Source: Aestuariibaculum sp. M13
GTDB taxonomy: Bacteria; Bacteroidota; Bacteroidia; Flavobacteriales; Flavobacteriaceae
Length of the DNA: 64,000 nt
Assembly (NCBI RefSeq): GCF_024723255.1
Contig: NZ_JANIAC010000002.1
Coordinates: 682,001-746,000, forward strand
Direction: 5' to 3'
The notes under the pieces are model-generated. The model was not told where the DNA came from. It saw only the letters and a list, made by a program, of their open reading frames with translations, and searched no databases. The translations under genes and the position numbers were made by a program. Below are positions 1-9,259 of the stretch, in pieces; the stretch's first letter is position 1, and the number at the start of each line of letters is the position of its first letter.

Positions 1-1062
1 TAATTGAGCCGCCGAACCACGTTTTCCTTTTTTAGTAGAAACTAAGATAACCCCGTTTGATGCCTGAGATCCATAAATGGCCGCCGAAGCCGCATCTTTT
101 AGTACCGATATCGACTCTATATCAGAGTTATTTAAATACGATATATCTCCAGTTAAAATACCATCAACAACATAAAGCGGTGTGCTTCCTGCAGTAGAAC
201 CAACCCCTCTAATTACAACATTTAAGCTTTCTCCTGGCTGCCCTGATGTTGAGGTAATCTGTACTCCTGGAGTTTGCCCCTGCATGGCCTGAAGTGCATT
301 AACCGTGTTCATTTTTTCTAAATTCTCTCCACTAACCTGAACACTGGCACCAGTTACTAAAGCTTTCTTTTGAACACCATAACCTATTAACACGACTTCT
401 TCTAAAGCTGCAGTTTCTTCTTCTAAAGTAATTTTTAACATGGTTTGCCCTGAAACATTAACCTCTTTGGGCTTGAAACCAACATACGAAATTATTAAAA
501 TGGCATTTCGGTTAGATACATCTAGTGTAAAATTACCATCAAAATCAGACTGCGTTCCATTTGTGGTTCCTTTTTCGATGATATTGGCTCCCGGCAATGG
601 TTGTCCGTTAGTATCAATAACACTTCCTTTAAGGGTAAGCTCCTGAGGTTGATTAACATCTGTCGCCTCCGTAGTTATTATAGATGGTTCACTTTCTACT
701 CTTTTTAAGAGAAAAATTTGTCGGTCTACAATATTATATGCAGTTTCTGTTTCAGCAAAAACCTGATCCAAAATAGATGCAATCGATTGTTTTTTTGCGT
801 GAATAGAAATATTCCTGGTCAGATTTACGGCATTAATTTTATAAACAAATCTAAATTCACTTGTACTTTCAATCTCATCGATTAACCGACTTACAGTTAC
901 ATTATTTAACTCCAGAGATAGTTTAGTTTTTTGTGAATATGAATTATTTGCCTGAAGAGAAAAGAATACTAAAAACATCAATAATGTGCTTAGTTTCACC
1001 TTCAAATCAAATGATCTCAAAGAAGAATGATGGCTTCTTTCTTTGTTAAGAAGTTTTTTCAT
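1..1062 (-). CDS. SusC/RagA-type TonB-dependent receptor, N-terminal part (runs off window)
   Basis: Translation of the minus strand from ATG at 1062 stays open for 354 codons to the window edge. After a signal peptide there is an STN/secretin-like domain (about residues 45-110), a carboxypeptidase-regulatory-like domain (LKGSVIDTNGQPLPGANII), and the start of the SusC plug (EEVVLIGYGVQKK, then LYVVDGI and SVLKDAASAAIYGSQASNGV). Such proteins import large ligands across the outer membrane with a SusD lipoprotein. The STN domain indicates signalling to the FecR anti-sigma factor encoded just upstream at 1166-2332. The barrel is outside the window, so the substrate cannot be guessed. Confidence 0.95.
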   Translation of the reverse strand, partial: MKKLLNKERSHHSSLRSFDLKVKLSTLLMFLVFFSLQANNSYSQKTKLSLELNNVTVSRLIDEIESTSEFRFVYKINAVNLTRNISIHAKKQSIASILDQVFAETETAYNIVDRQIFLLKRVESEPSIITTEATDVNQPQELTLKGSVIDTNGQPLPGANIIEKGTTNGTQSDFDGNFTLDVSNRNAILIISYVGFKPKEVNVSGQTMLKITLEEETAALEEVVLIGYGVQKKALVTGASVQVSGENLEKMNTVNALQAMQGQTPGVQITSTSGQPGESLNVVIRGVGSTAGSTPLYVVDGILTGDISYLNNSDIESISVLKDAASAAIYGSQASNGVILVSTKKGKRGSAAQL

Positions 1063-1165
1063 ACTTAAATAGTTTAATGTGGTTATTAGTTTAGTTTCTC
1101 ATTTCTCTCCCAAGAAATGATGGGTTTAGTTGTTGTTATGTTTTATAGCATAGGCATGGTGCGAT

Positions 1166-2332
1166 TTATTGAATTAAAATTTTATTGTCTTTTATTTCAT
1201 AGTTAATTCCGTAAGTAATTTTAAAATATTCGAGAATTTTTTCTATAGGTTCTTTTCTAAAACTGGCGTTAAACTTCTCTTCTTTTAACTCTGAATTATT
1301 ATTTACTATTTCAATATTATAGTGGCGCTCCATACGTTTAAGCATGTCTTTAAAAGTTATGTTTCTAAACACCAATTCGCCATCTATCCATGCCGTATAA
1401 ATACTTGTAATTACAGGCTTTTTTTCAATTTTATCCTGAGAAAATTTATTAATAGATCCCTTAAATCCAGGTTCTAAAATGGCACTATTACCTTTATCTT
1501 TTACAGCAGTTAGATAAACGGAGCCCTCTAATAACACCACATCGGTATTTACATCTTCAGGGTAACTGGACATGTTAAATTGTGTTCCTAAAACCTGAAC
1601 ATCTAAACCATCGGAGTTTACAATAAACGGATGCGTTTTATCTTTGGCCACATTAAAAAAAGCCTCACCTTTTAAGAAGACGGTTCTCTGTTTTCCTTTT
1701 ATAAATTTCACAGGGTATTTTAGTGATGTTCCTGCATTTAAATTAACAACCGTTCCGTCTGATAATTGAATTTCAAAACGTTTACCGTAAGGTACTGTAA
1801 GCGTATTATAAACCAGTTTATCCTGATTGTTTTCATCAGTATAAACCAGCTGTGTTCCCGTTTGCGAACCAACAATTTCTCCTTTGGAATTGGTTACCGT
1901 AGAAGATCCATCTTCGTTTATAACTTTTACATCGCCATTCTCTAACTGAAGGGTTATTTTCTCGTTAGGAAAAACCAATTGCGGTTGAGAATTAAAATAT
2001 CCTGTGTTATAAATAACTCCTATTCCAAGTAAAATAATAACAAGCGCAGCATACCTTAGTATCTTTTTAATTTTCAAGCGACGCTCCTTTTTGTCGCTTT
2101 CAACTAATCGCTTTTCCAGGCTATGGTATATTTTATTGGTATCAATTTTCTGATAAATAGCCAGTTTACTTTGAATATAATCGCTATTGGTAATCCTTTG
2201 GTATAATTCAAAATGTTCCTTATCGGTTAACCATTCATTTAAAATAATCTCTTCCGAATCAGATAATGTATGGGTAATCGATTTATAAATTATTTCTGCT
2301 ATATAATGTTTTTCTCTATTCTGCATTTTCAA
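1166..2332 (-). CDS. FecR-family anti-sigma factor
   Basis: 388 residues with an N-terminal cytoplasmic part that should bind the sigma factor, one membrane segment near residues 90-112 (YAALVIILLGIGVIY), and a periplasmic FecR domain (VPYGKRFEIQLSDGTVVNLN, FLKGEAFFNV, VQVLGTQFNMSSYP). A C-terminal DUF4974/STN-like domain follows (LVFRNITFKDMLKRMERHYN). It lies between the sigma factor (2474-3043) and the SusC gene (ends 1062), the usual order of a trans-envelope signalling unit in which ligand-loaded SusC signals through FecR to release the sigma factor. Confidence 0.95.
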   Translation of the reverse strand: MKMQNREKHYIAEIIYKSITHTLSDSEEIILNEWLTDKEHFELYQRITNSDYIQSKLAIYQKIDTNKIYHSLEKRLVESDKKERRLKIKKILRYAALVIILLGIGVIYNTGYFNSQPQLVFPNEKITLQLENGDVKVINEDGSSTVTNSKGEIVGSQTGTQLVYTDENNQDKLVYNTLTVPYGKRFEIQLSDGTVVNLNAGTSLKYPVKFIKGKQRTVFLKGEAFFNVAKDKTHPFIVNSDGLDVQVLGTQFNMSSYPEDVNTDVVLLEGSVYLTAVKDKGNSAILEPGFKGSINKFSQDKIEKKPVITSIYTAWIDGELVFRNITFKDMLKRMERHYNIEIVNNNSELKEEKFNASFRKEPIEKILEYFKITYGINYEIKDNKILIQ

Positions 2333-2473
2333 TGATTAAATAATCAAAATAACTATATCGTAAAATTTAATACTTTTTATTATGGATATACCACAATTAA
2401 GTATCACCTTTTATTAATATGACTATTTAAAAAGATTTTCGGGTGGAAAAAAAATGAGAAATTTTAAAAAAAT

Positions 2474-3043
2474 TTAAAGCGAAGCCAAAAACACCGCATA
2501 AAACGGGTGGTCTTTTAAATATAATTTTAATAAAGATATTGCTCTTGCCCGTTGTGATTTTACTGTATTCAGGCTAATTTTAAGATCTTCTGCTATATCT
2601 TTATATTTTATTCCATCCAGACAGGATAACTCAAAGACCTTGCGACATTTTTCAGGAAGTGTTTCTAAAGCAGCATATAAAGCGGCGTGGGTTTCTTCTT
2701 CAACCACAAACGGGTCGTTTAATGAGACATTATCATGCTTTTTAATATCGAGACGTATCAACTTTTTCTCTTTCTTATTATAATCAACGCAGGCATTTCT
2801 AACCATGGTGTATAAATAAGATTTTAAGTTTTCTACATTGTCTAACTTGGATCGCTTTTGCCAAAGTTTAAGCAAGGTATTTTCGACAACTTCTTCAGCT
2901 GTAAACTGGTCTTGAACATAATTTAAAGCAAAAACACATAAACGTTTAAAATATATATCGAAAATAGACTTAAAAGCGCTTTTGTCTCCCTTTTTTAGAG
3001 ATTTTAATAATTGGGCTTGATTAGTCACTTCTCTATTGCTCAA
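2474..3043 (-). CDS. ECF RNA polymerase sigma factor (Bacteroidetes FecI-like)
   Basis: 189 residues. Region 2 is seen around LKLWQKRSKLDNVENLKSYL and VRNACVDYNKK. Region 4 is seen at LPEKCRKVFELSCLDGIKYK followed by a helix-turn-helix, AEDLKISLNTVKSQRARAI. This is the class encoded next to FecR and SusC. It probably activates the downstream SusC operon when released by the FecR protein at 1166-2332. A 141-bp gap separates the two genes; I see no clear hairpin in it. Confidence 0.93.
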   Translation of the reverse strand: MSNREVTNQAQLLKSLKKGDKSAFKSIFDIYFKRLCVFALNYVQDQFTAEEVVENTLLKLWQKRSKLDNVENLKSYLYTMVRNACVDYNKKEKKLIRLDIKKHDNVSLNDPFVVEEETHAALYAALETLPEKCRKVFELSCLDGIKYKDIAEDLKISLNTVKSQRARAISLLKLYLKDHPFYAVFLASL

Positions 3044-3442
3044 AATAAACTATGGATTACATTTTGGTAAAGAATAGAGTAAATATAATTGATTTTCTCT
3101 TATAAAATACTTACAAAAAACAAAAGAAATTTAATATTGCTTTTATTCAATTCAATCCTACCAAAATATAAAATTATCAGCTCTGAATAAATGTAGCCAA
3201 CTTATTTTACTGTTTTTTGTGCACAAATCATTACTTAGGTTTTATCCCATCTAGAAATAAGTTAATATTAATTCTACCTTTTAATATTAATCATACTAAA
3301 TAAATACCCAAACACAAAACAGGACACAACCCCAACAAAAGAATACATTAAAAAGTTCAAATTAGTATATACACTAACATACCATTCAGTATTCACTTTC
3401 GTATTCACCTTGCAATATATCAGAAATATTGGACATAAAAAA

Positions 3443-3468
3443 AACGGCTCAGAAAACCTAAACCGTTA
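3443..3468 (-). terminator. Terminator-like hairpin beside the left tRNA-end copy
   Basis: Read on the minus strand, AACGGTTTAG and CTGAGCCGTT form a 10-bp stem with two G-U pairs, followed directly by a run of eight T. It sits just downstream of the tRNA 3'-end block, so it is probably the ancestral terminator of that tRNA gene. An ATG follows, opening only 16 codons. Confidence 0.5.
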
Positions 3469-3485
3469 ATTGTAAATTGATTACA

Positions 3486-3534
3486 TTTTGTAGCGAGAGC
3501 GGGGCACGATATCGCAACCTCCGGGTTATGAACT
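3486..3534 (-). repeat. tRNA(CAU) 3'-end fragment, left copy of direct repeat
   Basis: On the minus strand this block reads as the anticodon loop (TTCATAACC), variable loop (GGAGGTCG), T-arm and acceptor 3' strand of a CAU-anticodon tRNA. No 5' half is present, so it is not a functional gene. It matches 33771-33819 at 46 of 49 positions in the same orientation. Integrases often leave such 3'-end duplications at tRNA attachment sites. Confidence 0.7.
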
Positions 3535-3685
3535 CAACTATCGTGTTCACTAAAACACATTTATTGGTGTTCACAGAGCCTAATTACTTATAATCGTGTT
3601 CACAAACGTGTTCAGGTTTGTGTTAAATTTTTAATATTTTAATTAAAGCAATTTAATTAAAATATTTTAAAACTAGTTATAAATT

Positions 3686-3722
3686 AAAAACCTACTAAAA
3701 CATAATGTTTTAGTAGGTTTTT
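3686..3722 (-). terminator. Strong intrinsic terminator after the T9SS gene
   Basis: A perfect 16-bp inverted repeat (left arm 3686-3701, right arm 3707-3722, loop ATAAT) with A/T-rich ends lies 20 bp past the stop codon of the minus-strand gene 3743-5164. It would end the operon transcribed leftward from 14787. Confidence 0.85.
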
Positions 3723-3742
3723 AATTATCTACGATGATTTTG

Positions 3743-5164
3743 TTATTCTACTATAAGTTTTTTAGTAAGAATACTAATGTCAGTTTTAATTTTTAACAGA
3801 TATAATCCAGAACTTAAATCGAACTTTATTTCATTTGAGGATATCAACCCTTTCTTTACAATTTGACCGTTTGTACTGTAAATGGCATATTCCGAATTTT
3901 TAAGATTTTCAGGGACTTTTATAAAGTCTGTTGCTGGATTTGGATACACTTGAACAATTTCTCTCTGTGTTTTTTTAGAGGACAGGGTTGTTGTGTCTAA
4001 ACTGTACAATTCGTTACCTGTTGTTCCGTCACTTCCCTCAAAATAAATAACATTATTTAGAACCGCTAAATCATCTATACTTCCAATAGTTGAATCTAAT
4101 CTTGTAGTCGTGGTACCATCTGTTCTGAATAAATATTTTACTGAATTATCAGAAACTTTACCAGCATAATACAAATAATCGCCATTTGCAGCATAGTCTG
4201 ATGGATCGTGGTTGTCTCCACCAGTAACAGTACTACTGCTTAAGTTACTTACGTTGGTTAAAACACCATTACTTGGATTATAACTCCATAATTGGTCTTC
4301 TGACGTTCCGTTGTCGCCTTCAAAAAACAAAAGTCCCTTCCAAGCATACAAACTTGTAATTCCTGCTAATGCAGATGCTTCTGTAACAGCCATAGTCCCG
4401 GATTCAGTACCATCGGTTTTCCACAAGGAATCCAACGCTTCAAAGTATAATTCATCGCCCAAGACAGTAAAATTACTAATGCTTGCATCAGAGGCATCTC
4501 CCGTTACATTCTTAATAAGACTAAAGGTCTCTGAAACAGGATTGTACTCATAAAGTTCTCTTCCAATAGTAGCTTCATCTTCAGAATAGTCCATATAGCA
4601 AATAATTTTATCTTTAAATGTGGTTATTGTTGCTCCTAAAATTGAAGCTGTTCCAGTGCCTGAATTTGGCACAATATTAGCGTTTGAACCATCAAATTCA
4701 TATAATTTATTTGAATCGGTGGTTAGAACAAAATAGACTTTGCCGTTTAATTCGGTTTGATTAAAAATAAATGGAAATGATGTTTGAGTAGTACCTGTAT
4801 CAGTCCCATCTGTTGTAAAAAGTACATTTCCTGATCCTGTATTCGCTGAAAAATAAAGAGTGTTATTTAATTCGAAAAAGAAATTTGGAGTGGAACTATC
4901 GGAACCTGACCTTAAATCTTTAACAAAAGAGGTTCCGCCTCCGGTCCCATCACTTATCCAAAGTTCTTTGCCTAAATCGGCTCCACCTGGCGAATTGGAG
5001 CCACTAGAATCGTCTGCTGCAAAATATATTTTATTATTAAACACTGTTAAACTTGCTGGAAATGATCCTGAAGAGCCACTGTCATTAATATTTTTTACTT
5101 CAGAAATTTGACCTACGGTAATTATAGGCAATAGTAGTGCTAAACAAAGTAATTGTTTTTTCAT
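3743..5164 (-). CDS. Secreted ELW-DGT repeat protein with T9SS sorting domain
   Basis: 473 residues with a signal peptide (MKKQLLCLALLLPIITVGQ). The body is made of repeats of the ELWxxDGT type (ELWISDGTGGGTSFV, LWKTDGTESGTMAV, LFRTDGTTTTRL, LYSLD), which probably form a beta-propeller-like fold. The last 75 residues are a type IX secretion C-terminal sorting domain (VYPNPATDFIKV ... GLYLLKIKTD ... KKLIVE). The protein should be exported to the cell surface or outside. It is the last gene of the minus-strand SusCD locus, 32 bp from the peroxidase gene. Its ligand is unknown. Confidence 0.88.
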   Translation of the reverse strand: MKKQLLCLALLLPIITVGQISEVKNINDSGSSGSFPASLTVFNNKIYFAADDSSGSNSPGGADLGKELWISDGTGGGTSFVKDLRSGSDSSTPNFFFELNNTLYFSANTGSGNVLFTTDGTDTGTTQTSFPFIFNQTELNGKVYFVLTTDSNKLYEFDGSNANIVPNSGTGTASILGATITTFKDKIICYMDYSEDEATIGRELYEYNPVSETFSLIKNVTGDASDASISNFTVLGDELYFEALDSLWKTDGTESGTMAVTEASALAGITSLYAWKGLLFFEGDNGTSEDQLWSYNPSNGVLTNVSNLSSSTVTGGDNHDPSDYAANGDYLYYAGKVSDNSVKYLFRTDGTTTTRLDSTIGSIDDLAVLNNVIYFEGSDGTTGNELYSLDTTTLSSKKTQREIVQVYPNPATDFIKVPENLKNSEYAIYSTNGQIVKKGLISSNEIKFDLSSGLYLLKIKTDISILTKKLIVE

Positions 5165-5196
5165 AAGTTGAGAGTTTGTATTTGTTAATTAATTAT

Positions 5197-6345
5197 TTAT
5201 TCAGGAAGTTCTGGAATTAAAATTCTTCCTCTTGAAGAACTTAAAGTTTCCAGAAAAGCGACTAAGGCATCTATTTCTGTTTTATTCAAATCTAATTTTT
5301 TAAGTATCGGTGATATTTCGGGAATTAAAGTGTCTCTAGCTGTTCCCAAATACTTTTTTTGTATTGGTGCCGGATTACCTAAATTGTATAATTCGACAAC
5401 ATCTAGTAAGCTAGGAAAATGACCGTGATGCATCCAAGGCCCCGTTCTTGACACTTCACGAAGTGTTGGTGTTCTGAATTTACCAATGTCGTCAACATTA
5501 TTCGTAACATTGTATCGACCAAAATCTTCAAACTTGGTTCCGAACAAAGTTTGCCCGTCATTATGGAATTTGTTATCGCTAAAATATGGGGTGTTATGGC
5601 AGTTAATACAACGCGCTTTGGTTCTAAATACATGAAGTCCTAAAACCTCTTGGTTATTTAATTTTGTAGAGTCGCCTTCAACAAATTTATCGAATCGGGT
5701 TTTGTAACTTGTTATTGTTCTTTCGAAAGTTGCAATCGCCTTTTGGATCCGTTTAAGAGAAATAGAATCGTTGCCAAAAGCTGCTTCAAATAATGGTTTG
5801 TAACCTTTAATTTCTGCAATTTTATCAACGGCTATATTAAGTTCTTCATTCATTTCTACCGGATCCTTTATAGGAAATCTTGCTTGATCTTCAAGACTGA
5901 TTGCACGACCATCCCAAAAAAGACTATGTGCAAAACCTGCGTTTAAAATAGTCATGGAGTTTCTTGCTCCTGTTTGACGATTATGACCAAATGAACGAGT
6001 AGAATTATCTGTCCAAGCCAACTCCGGATTGTGGCATGAAGCACAGGCAATCTGTCCACTAACCGATAATCTCGGGTCGAAAAACAAAATTTTACCTAGT
6101 TTTTCCTTTTCTTTTGAATACGGGTTGTCTTTGGGGAATTTCACTTTTCCTAAAGCGCCAATATCTTCAAATTCAGCTTTGTTAATTGTGCTATCTAAAT
6201 TAGGTTTAGGCCATTTAGATATATCTCCACTCGAATAAGCAGTTTTAAGCTGGGTGATATCAATATAATTTTCATCTTTCGATATATTATTACAAGATGT
6301 AACTAGAACAAAGACTATTATTAGTAATGTGATGTTTGTTTTCAT
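5197..6345 (-). CDS. Di-haem cytochrome c peroxidase / MauG-family lipoprotein
   Basis: 382 residues with a lipoprotein signal (LVTSC, Cys18). Two CXXCH haem-binding motifs are seen, CASCH near residues 101-105 and CINCH near 246-250. Family landmarks include KLGKILFFDPRLS after the N-terminal spacer, the GxARNSMTILNAGF segment and FRTPTLREVSRTGPWMHHG near the end. The family reduces hydrogen peroxide with cytochrome electrons or oxidises a protein or small substrate in the periplasm. It sits 4 bp from the preceding lipoprotein gene, so the two are co-transcribed with the SusCD pair. Confidence 0.93.
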   Translation of the reverse strand: MKTNITLLIIVFVLVTSCNNISKDENYIDITQLKTAYSSGDISKWPKPNLDSTINKAEFEDIGALGKVKFPKDNPYSKEKEKLGKILFFDPRLSVSGQIACASCHNPELAWTDNSTRSFGHNRQTGARNSMTILNAGFAHSLFWDGRAISLEDQARFPIKDPVEMNEELNIAVDKIAEIKGYKPLFEAAFGNDSISLKRIQKAIATFERTITSYKTRFDKFVEGDSTKLNNQEVLGLHVFRTKARCINCHNTPYFSDNKFHNDGQTLFGTKFEDFGRYNVTNNVDDIGKFRTPTLREVSRTGPWMHHGHFPSLLDVVELYNLGNPAPIQKKYLGTARDTLIPEISPILKKLDLNKTEIDALVAFLETLSSSRGRILIPELPE

Positions 6346-6349
6346 TGGG

Positions 6350-7825
6350 TTATAATGAATATTCTTTTAAACAATTGGTTGTTGTCAAATCTTCAGGATC
6401 TGGATAGCTTCGGTTATTATATAATCGATATTCGGCTGTCACGGTTCCTCCTAAAACTTCTTCGTTTGTTAGATGTAATTGAAACTTTATTTCGAAAAGA
6501 CCTGTAGCGATTTCTTCATAAGTACCTTCACCTGAAATTGCAAATACATGACTGGTATCATTATTTCCTCCAATTGTTATATACTGAGGAATTACAAGTA
6601 CAGTCCCTTGGGTTTTACTTGTTCCATTCTCAGGAAAAAATTCTAAAGCTGGGCTAATATTAAATCCTGGTGAATTGGCAGCAGATGTCGATTCATTTGA
6701 AAACCATCTTTTTATATTAAATGAGTTAGTTGTAGAGGTAGCTATGGTGCTGTTAAAACCAATTTTAAATGCATCATGGTAAATATCGTCTGATGTGTCA
6801 ATAGTACCTAAATCGTCATAAAGAATCGCATTTGCATCATTCACATCCACAATTACCGGATAGGTAAACGCGTTAAAACTTGACCACTGACAAATGCCAT
6901 CATCATTAAAATCATTCCAGGTTTCACCGTAAGTTCTGTAATATTGGTCTGCAAGATTATAGAAATTAGCCGCCGGATTGGTATTAATATCCCTTTCAGA
7001 CTTTATAGGTTTAACGATTTGTAAAACAGAATTTCCTGTGGGCACATAGCCATTATATTCCTGTAAGCTAATAACCGTTTGATAATATACATCATCGTTA
7101 TTGATAGCTTCATTTAAAGTTATTGTAAATGTTATGCTATTTGCATCTTTAGAGGTTCTATTAATTGTATAATCAAAACCATTTAAGAAACTAAAAATTT
7201 CCGATTCATCGATATCATCATTAAAATACCCTAAAGGGAAATTCACTTTTACCTCAATTTCATCAGAAGGGTCTCCCGAAATTTCAATTCTATTGGTATT
7301 AAAGGCGTATTGAAAGGAGGGTTTGTTGAAATTTACAACTAGCTCATCATTCGGTTGTAAACTATTAGGAATACCTATTTGAATATCCGAATTACTTACC
7401 TCCGACAAACCAAGTTTTAATTGTGGGATTTGCGAAAAATCCCAACGTTTATTAATGGTTACATAAATGGTGTCTACCAATTTTGTTGGTGAAAACCTAA
7501 GTGTCTGTTCAGGTTGAATTGTTAAATCTATATCACCATCAATAGAAGTGGTAAAAGTTGCCGTTGTGTTTTCGGTAATCTCAGTAGCTGTCAGAGCCAC
7601 CGGGATTTTTAAGGTTTTTATATCTTCCTTATTAAACTCTGATACTGCCGAAAGTGACCCATTACTACTAGGGTATTCTAAGGCATTATTATTGGAATCT
7701 ACCAATAGAAAAAAACGTATAAACTGCTCATCATCACCATTTAGCAGTTTACTGGATTCATCGCTACTACAAGCGAATAACAATGAAACACCTAGTATGC
7801 TGTATAATATTTTAATAGCCTTCAT
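6350..7825 (-). CDS. SusD-linked outer-membrane lipoprotein
   Basis: About 491 residues. I prefer the ATG at 7825 (MKAIKILYSILGVSLLFACSS), which puts a clean lipobox cysteine after the signal peptide; an upstream ATG at 7843 is possible. The reading frame overlaps the end of the SusD gene by 14 bp, implying translational coupling. The body is rich in beta-strand-like, Asn/Asp/Thr-rich sequence and I do not recognise a named domain. By position (SusC-SusD-lipoprotein) it probably binds the transported ligand at the cell surface. Confidence 0.8.
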   Translation of the reverse strand: MKAIKILYSILGVSLLFACSSDESSKLLNGDDEQFIRFFLLVDSNNNALEYPSSNGSLSAVSEFNKEDIKTLKIPVALTATEITENTTATFTTSIDGDIDLTIQPEQTLRFSPTKLVDTIYVTINKRWDFSQIPQLKLGLSEVSNSDIQIGIPNSLQPNDELVVNFNKPSFQYAFNTNRIEISGDPSDEIEVKVNFPLGYFNDDIDESEIFSFLNGFDYTINRTSKDANSITFTITLNEAINNDDVYYQTVISLQEYNGYVPTGNSVLQIVKPIKSERDINTNPAANFYNLADQYYRTYGETWNDFNDDGICQWSSFNAFTYPVIVDVNDANAILYDDLGTIDTSDDIYHDAFKIGFNSTIATSTTNSFNIKRWFSNESTSAANSPGFNISPALEFFPENGTSKTQGTVLVIPQYITIGGNNDTSHVFAISGEGTYEEIATGLFEIKFQLHLTNEEVLGGTVTAEYRLYNNRSYPDPEDLTTTNCLKEYSL

Positions 7826-9257
7826 TTTGTGTAATATTTTCATTTAAATCTGTACTTGAAGATGGAATAGGTAAAATGTATTTGTTAGATGGATAGCTTA
7901 ATCCGCATACTGTACTAATACAACCTAAATTTCGGTTAACATCCTTTTTAAAACGAGCCAAATCGAATAGCAAATGTCCTTCGAAGGCCAGTTCTTTACG
8001 ACGTTCTGTAAAAATATCGTCAAGTAAAGTTGTCGTATCTGTTAAAGTTGGAATATTAGCGCGTTCTCTAATAATATTTAAATCTGTTAATGCATCATCC
8101 AACAGGTTTTGTCTGGCATTAGCTTCTGCTCTAATAAGGTACATTTCTGAAAGTCTTATAAAGGTTGTACCAGCATTATCCTGAAATTTTTTAGTGAAAT
8201 AATAAGATTCATCTGTTGTAATGTTATTTACGCTAGTTGGTAAACTTACCTCTAAAAACATATTTTTTCTGATATCTTGGGTATCATAAAGGTTTACTAA
8301 ATCTCCTGAAGCCACATATCTTCCATAGTTGGTATTAGAGTTATAGATAAAATGAGCTGAAATACTAGAAGAAACCTGACCTTCGGTTGTTCTTGGCGCA
8401 GAGAATTCGAGTATTACTTCATTAACAGGGGTCTCGTCGGCTTCCCATTCTTTAATGTAATTTTCCTTACTTGTTAACGAGATTCCTGAAGTTTTAATTA
8501 CATCATCAGACATGGAAAATGCAGTTTCCCAATCGTTCATTTGCAAAGCGATACGTGCATACAAAGCTTTGGTAGCATTTGAATTAAAATAAGAATATAC
8601 CGGACCAGTTAAAGACTGGTTTTCTGTATACAAATCAAGTGCTTCATTTAAATCTGATTTTATGTAATTATAAGTTTCAGACATGGTTAATCTAGACGGA
8701 AAGTCTTCTCCAATGGTCAGAGGAGCCGTGTTATAAACAATTCCTAAGTGGGACGCATCGTTTGTGAAATTATAATTTTGAGCATAATGAATGCAAATTT
8801 GATAATGAGCAAAGGCTCTGGTGGTTAGCAATTCTGCTTCCAACTCATGGCGCTCATCGTTGGTTAAAAATGTAAAATCAGACAAATAAAACAACAGTAT
8901 ATTTGTCTGATTAATAATATCATAAAATGTGGCATAATATTCTGAGTAATTTGATTCATCTTCTAAATCTGAAAAATTATAACTGTTTTCTATTACCGAT
9001 GGAATTTCAACAAGATTTGTAACAGTACTTGGTGTAAAAGTTATATTACCTCCTTGCACATCTGCATAAATCACATGACGTGAAGACATTATATCTTCAA
9101 TGTCTTTATAAATTCCATTTAAAGCTGCTAATACACCATTTTTATTGGATAGTTGCTCCTTTATTGATATTTGTTCTCCTGGTACCTGATCCAGGAAATC
9201 ACTACAAGTAAAAAGTGTTGTACTTATAAACAGGATATATATGATTTTCTTTTTCAT
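7812..9257 (-). CDS. SusD/RagB-family surface lipoprotein
   Basis: 481 residues with a lipoprotein signal (LFTCSDFLDQVPGEQIS) and the usual SusD-like N-terminal helix region (LAALNGIYKDIEDI). The conserved C-terminal stretch is RLSEMYLIRAEANARQN ... FTERRKELAFEGHLLFDLAR. SusD proteins form the lid over the SusC barrel and hold the ligand. The start codon lies 2 bp after the SusC stop codon, typical of a translationally linked SusCD pair. Confidence 0.95.
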   Translation of the reverse strand: MKKKIIYILFISTTLFTCSDFLDQVPGEQISIKEQLSNKNGVLAALNGIYKDIEDIMSSRHVIYADVQGGNITFTPSTVTNLVEIPSVIENSYNFSDLEDESNYSEYYATFYDIINQTNILLFYLSDFTFLTNDERHELEAELLTTRAFAHYQICIHYAQNYNFTNDASHLGIVYNTAPLTIGEDFPSRLTMSETYNYIKSDLNEALDLYTENQSLTGPVYSYFNSNATKALYARIALQMNDWETAFSMSDDVIKTSGISLTSKENYIKEWEADETPVNEVILEFSAPRTTEGQVSSSISAHFIYNSNTNYGRYVASGDLVNLYDTQDIRKNMFLEVSLPTSVNNITTDESYYFTKKFQDNAGTTFIRLSEMYLIRAEANARQNLLDDALTDLNIIRERANIPTLTDTTTLLDDIFTERRKELAFEGHLLFDLARFKKDVNRNLGCISTVCGLSYPSNKYILPIPSSSTDLNENITQNEGY

Positions 9258-9259
9258 AA

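Larger units (their letters stand above)
3387..3615. other. Left attachment region of a putative 30-kb island (attL-like)
   Basis: This stretch of the 700-bp gene-free gap 3044-3742 has a composite layout. From left to right there are two CAGTATTC/CGTATTCAC repeats (about 3387-3408), a hairpin with a T-run when read on the minus strand (3443-3468), a 49-bp tRNA 3'-end-like block (3486-3534), and four copies of (C/G)GTGTTCA (3542, 3566, 3595, 3607). The same elements recur at 33649-33912 with the repeat types swapped between left and right, as expected for hybrid sites made by integration. The rest of the gap shows no convincing gene. Confidence 0.55.

Noticed and set aside
3044-3742. A hidden gene in the 700-bp gap
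   Set aside because: No open frame with a plausible start exceeds a few dozen codons; the stretch is explained by attachment-site elements and a terminator.
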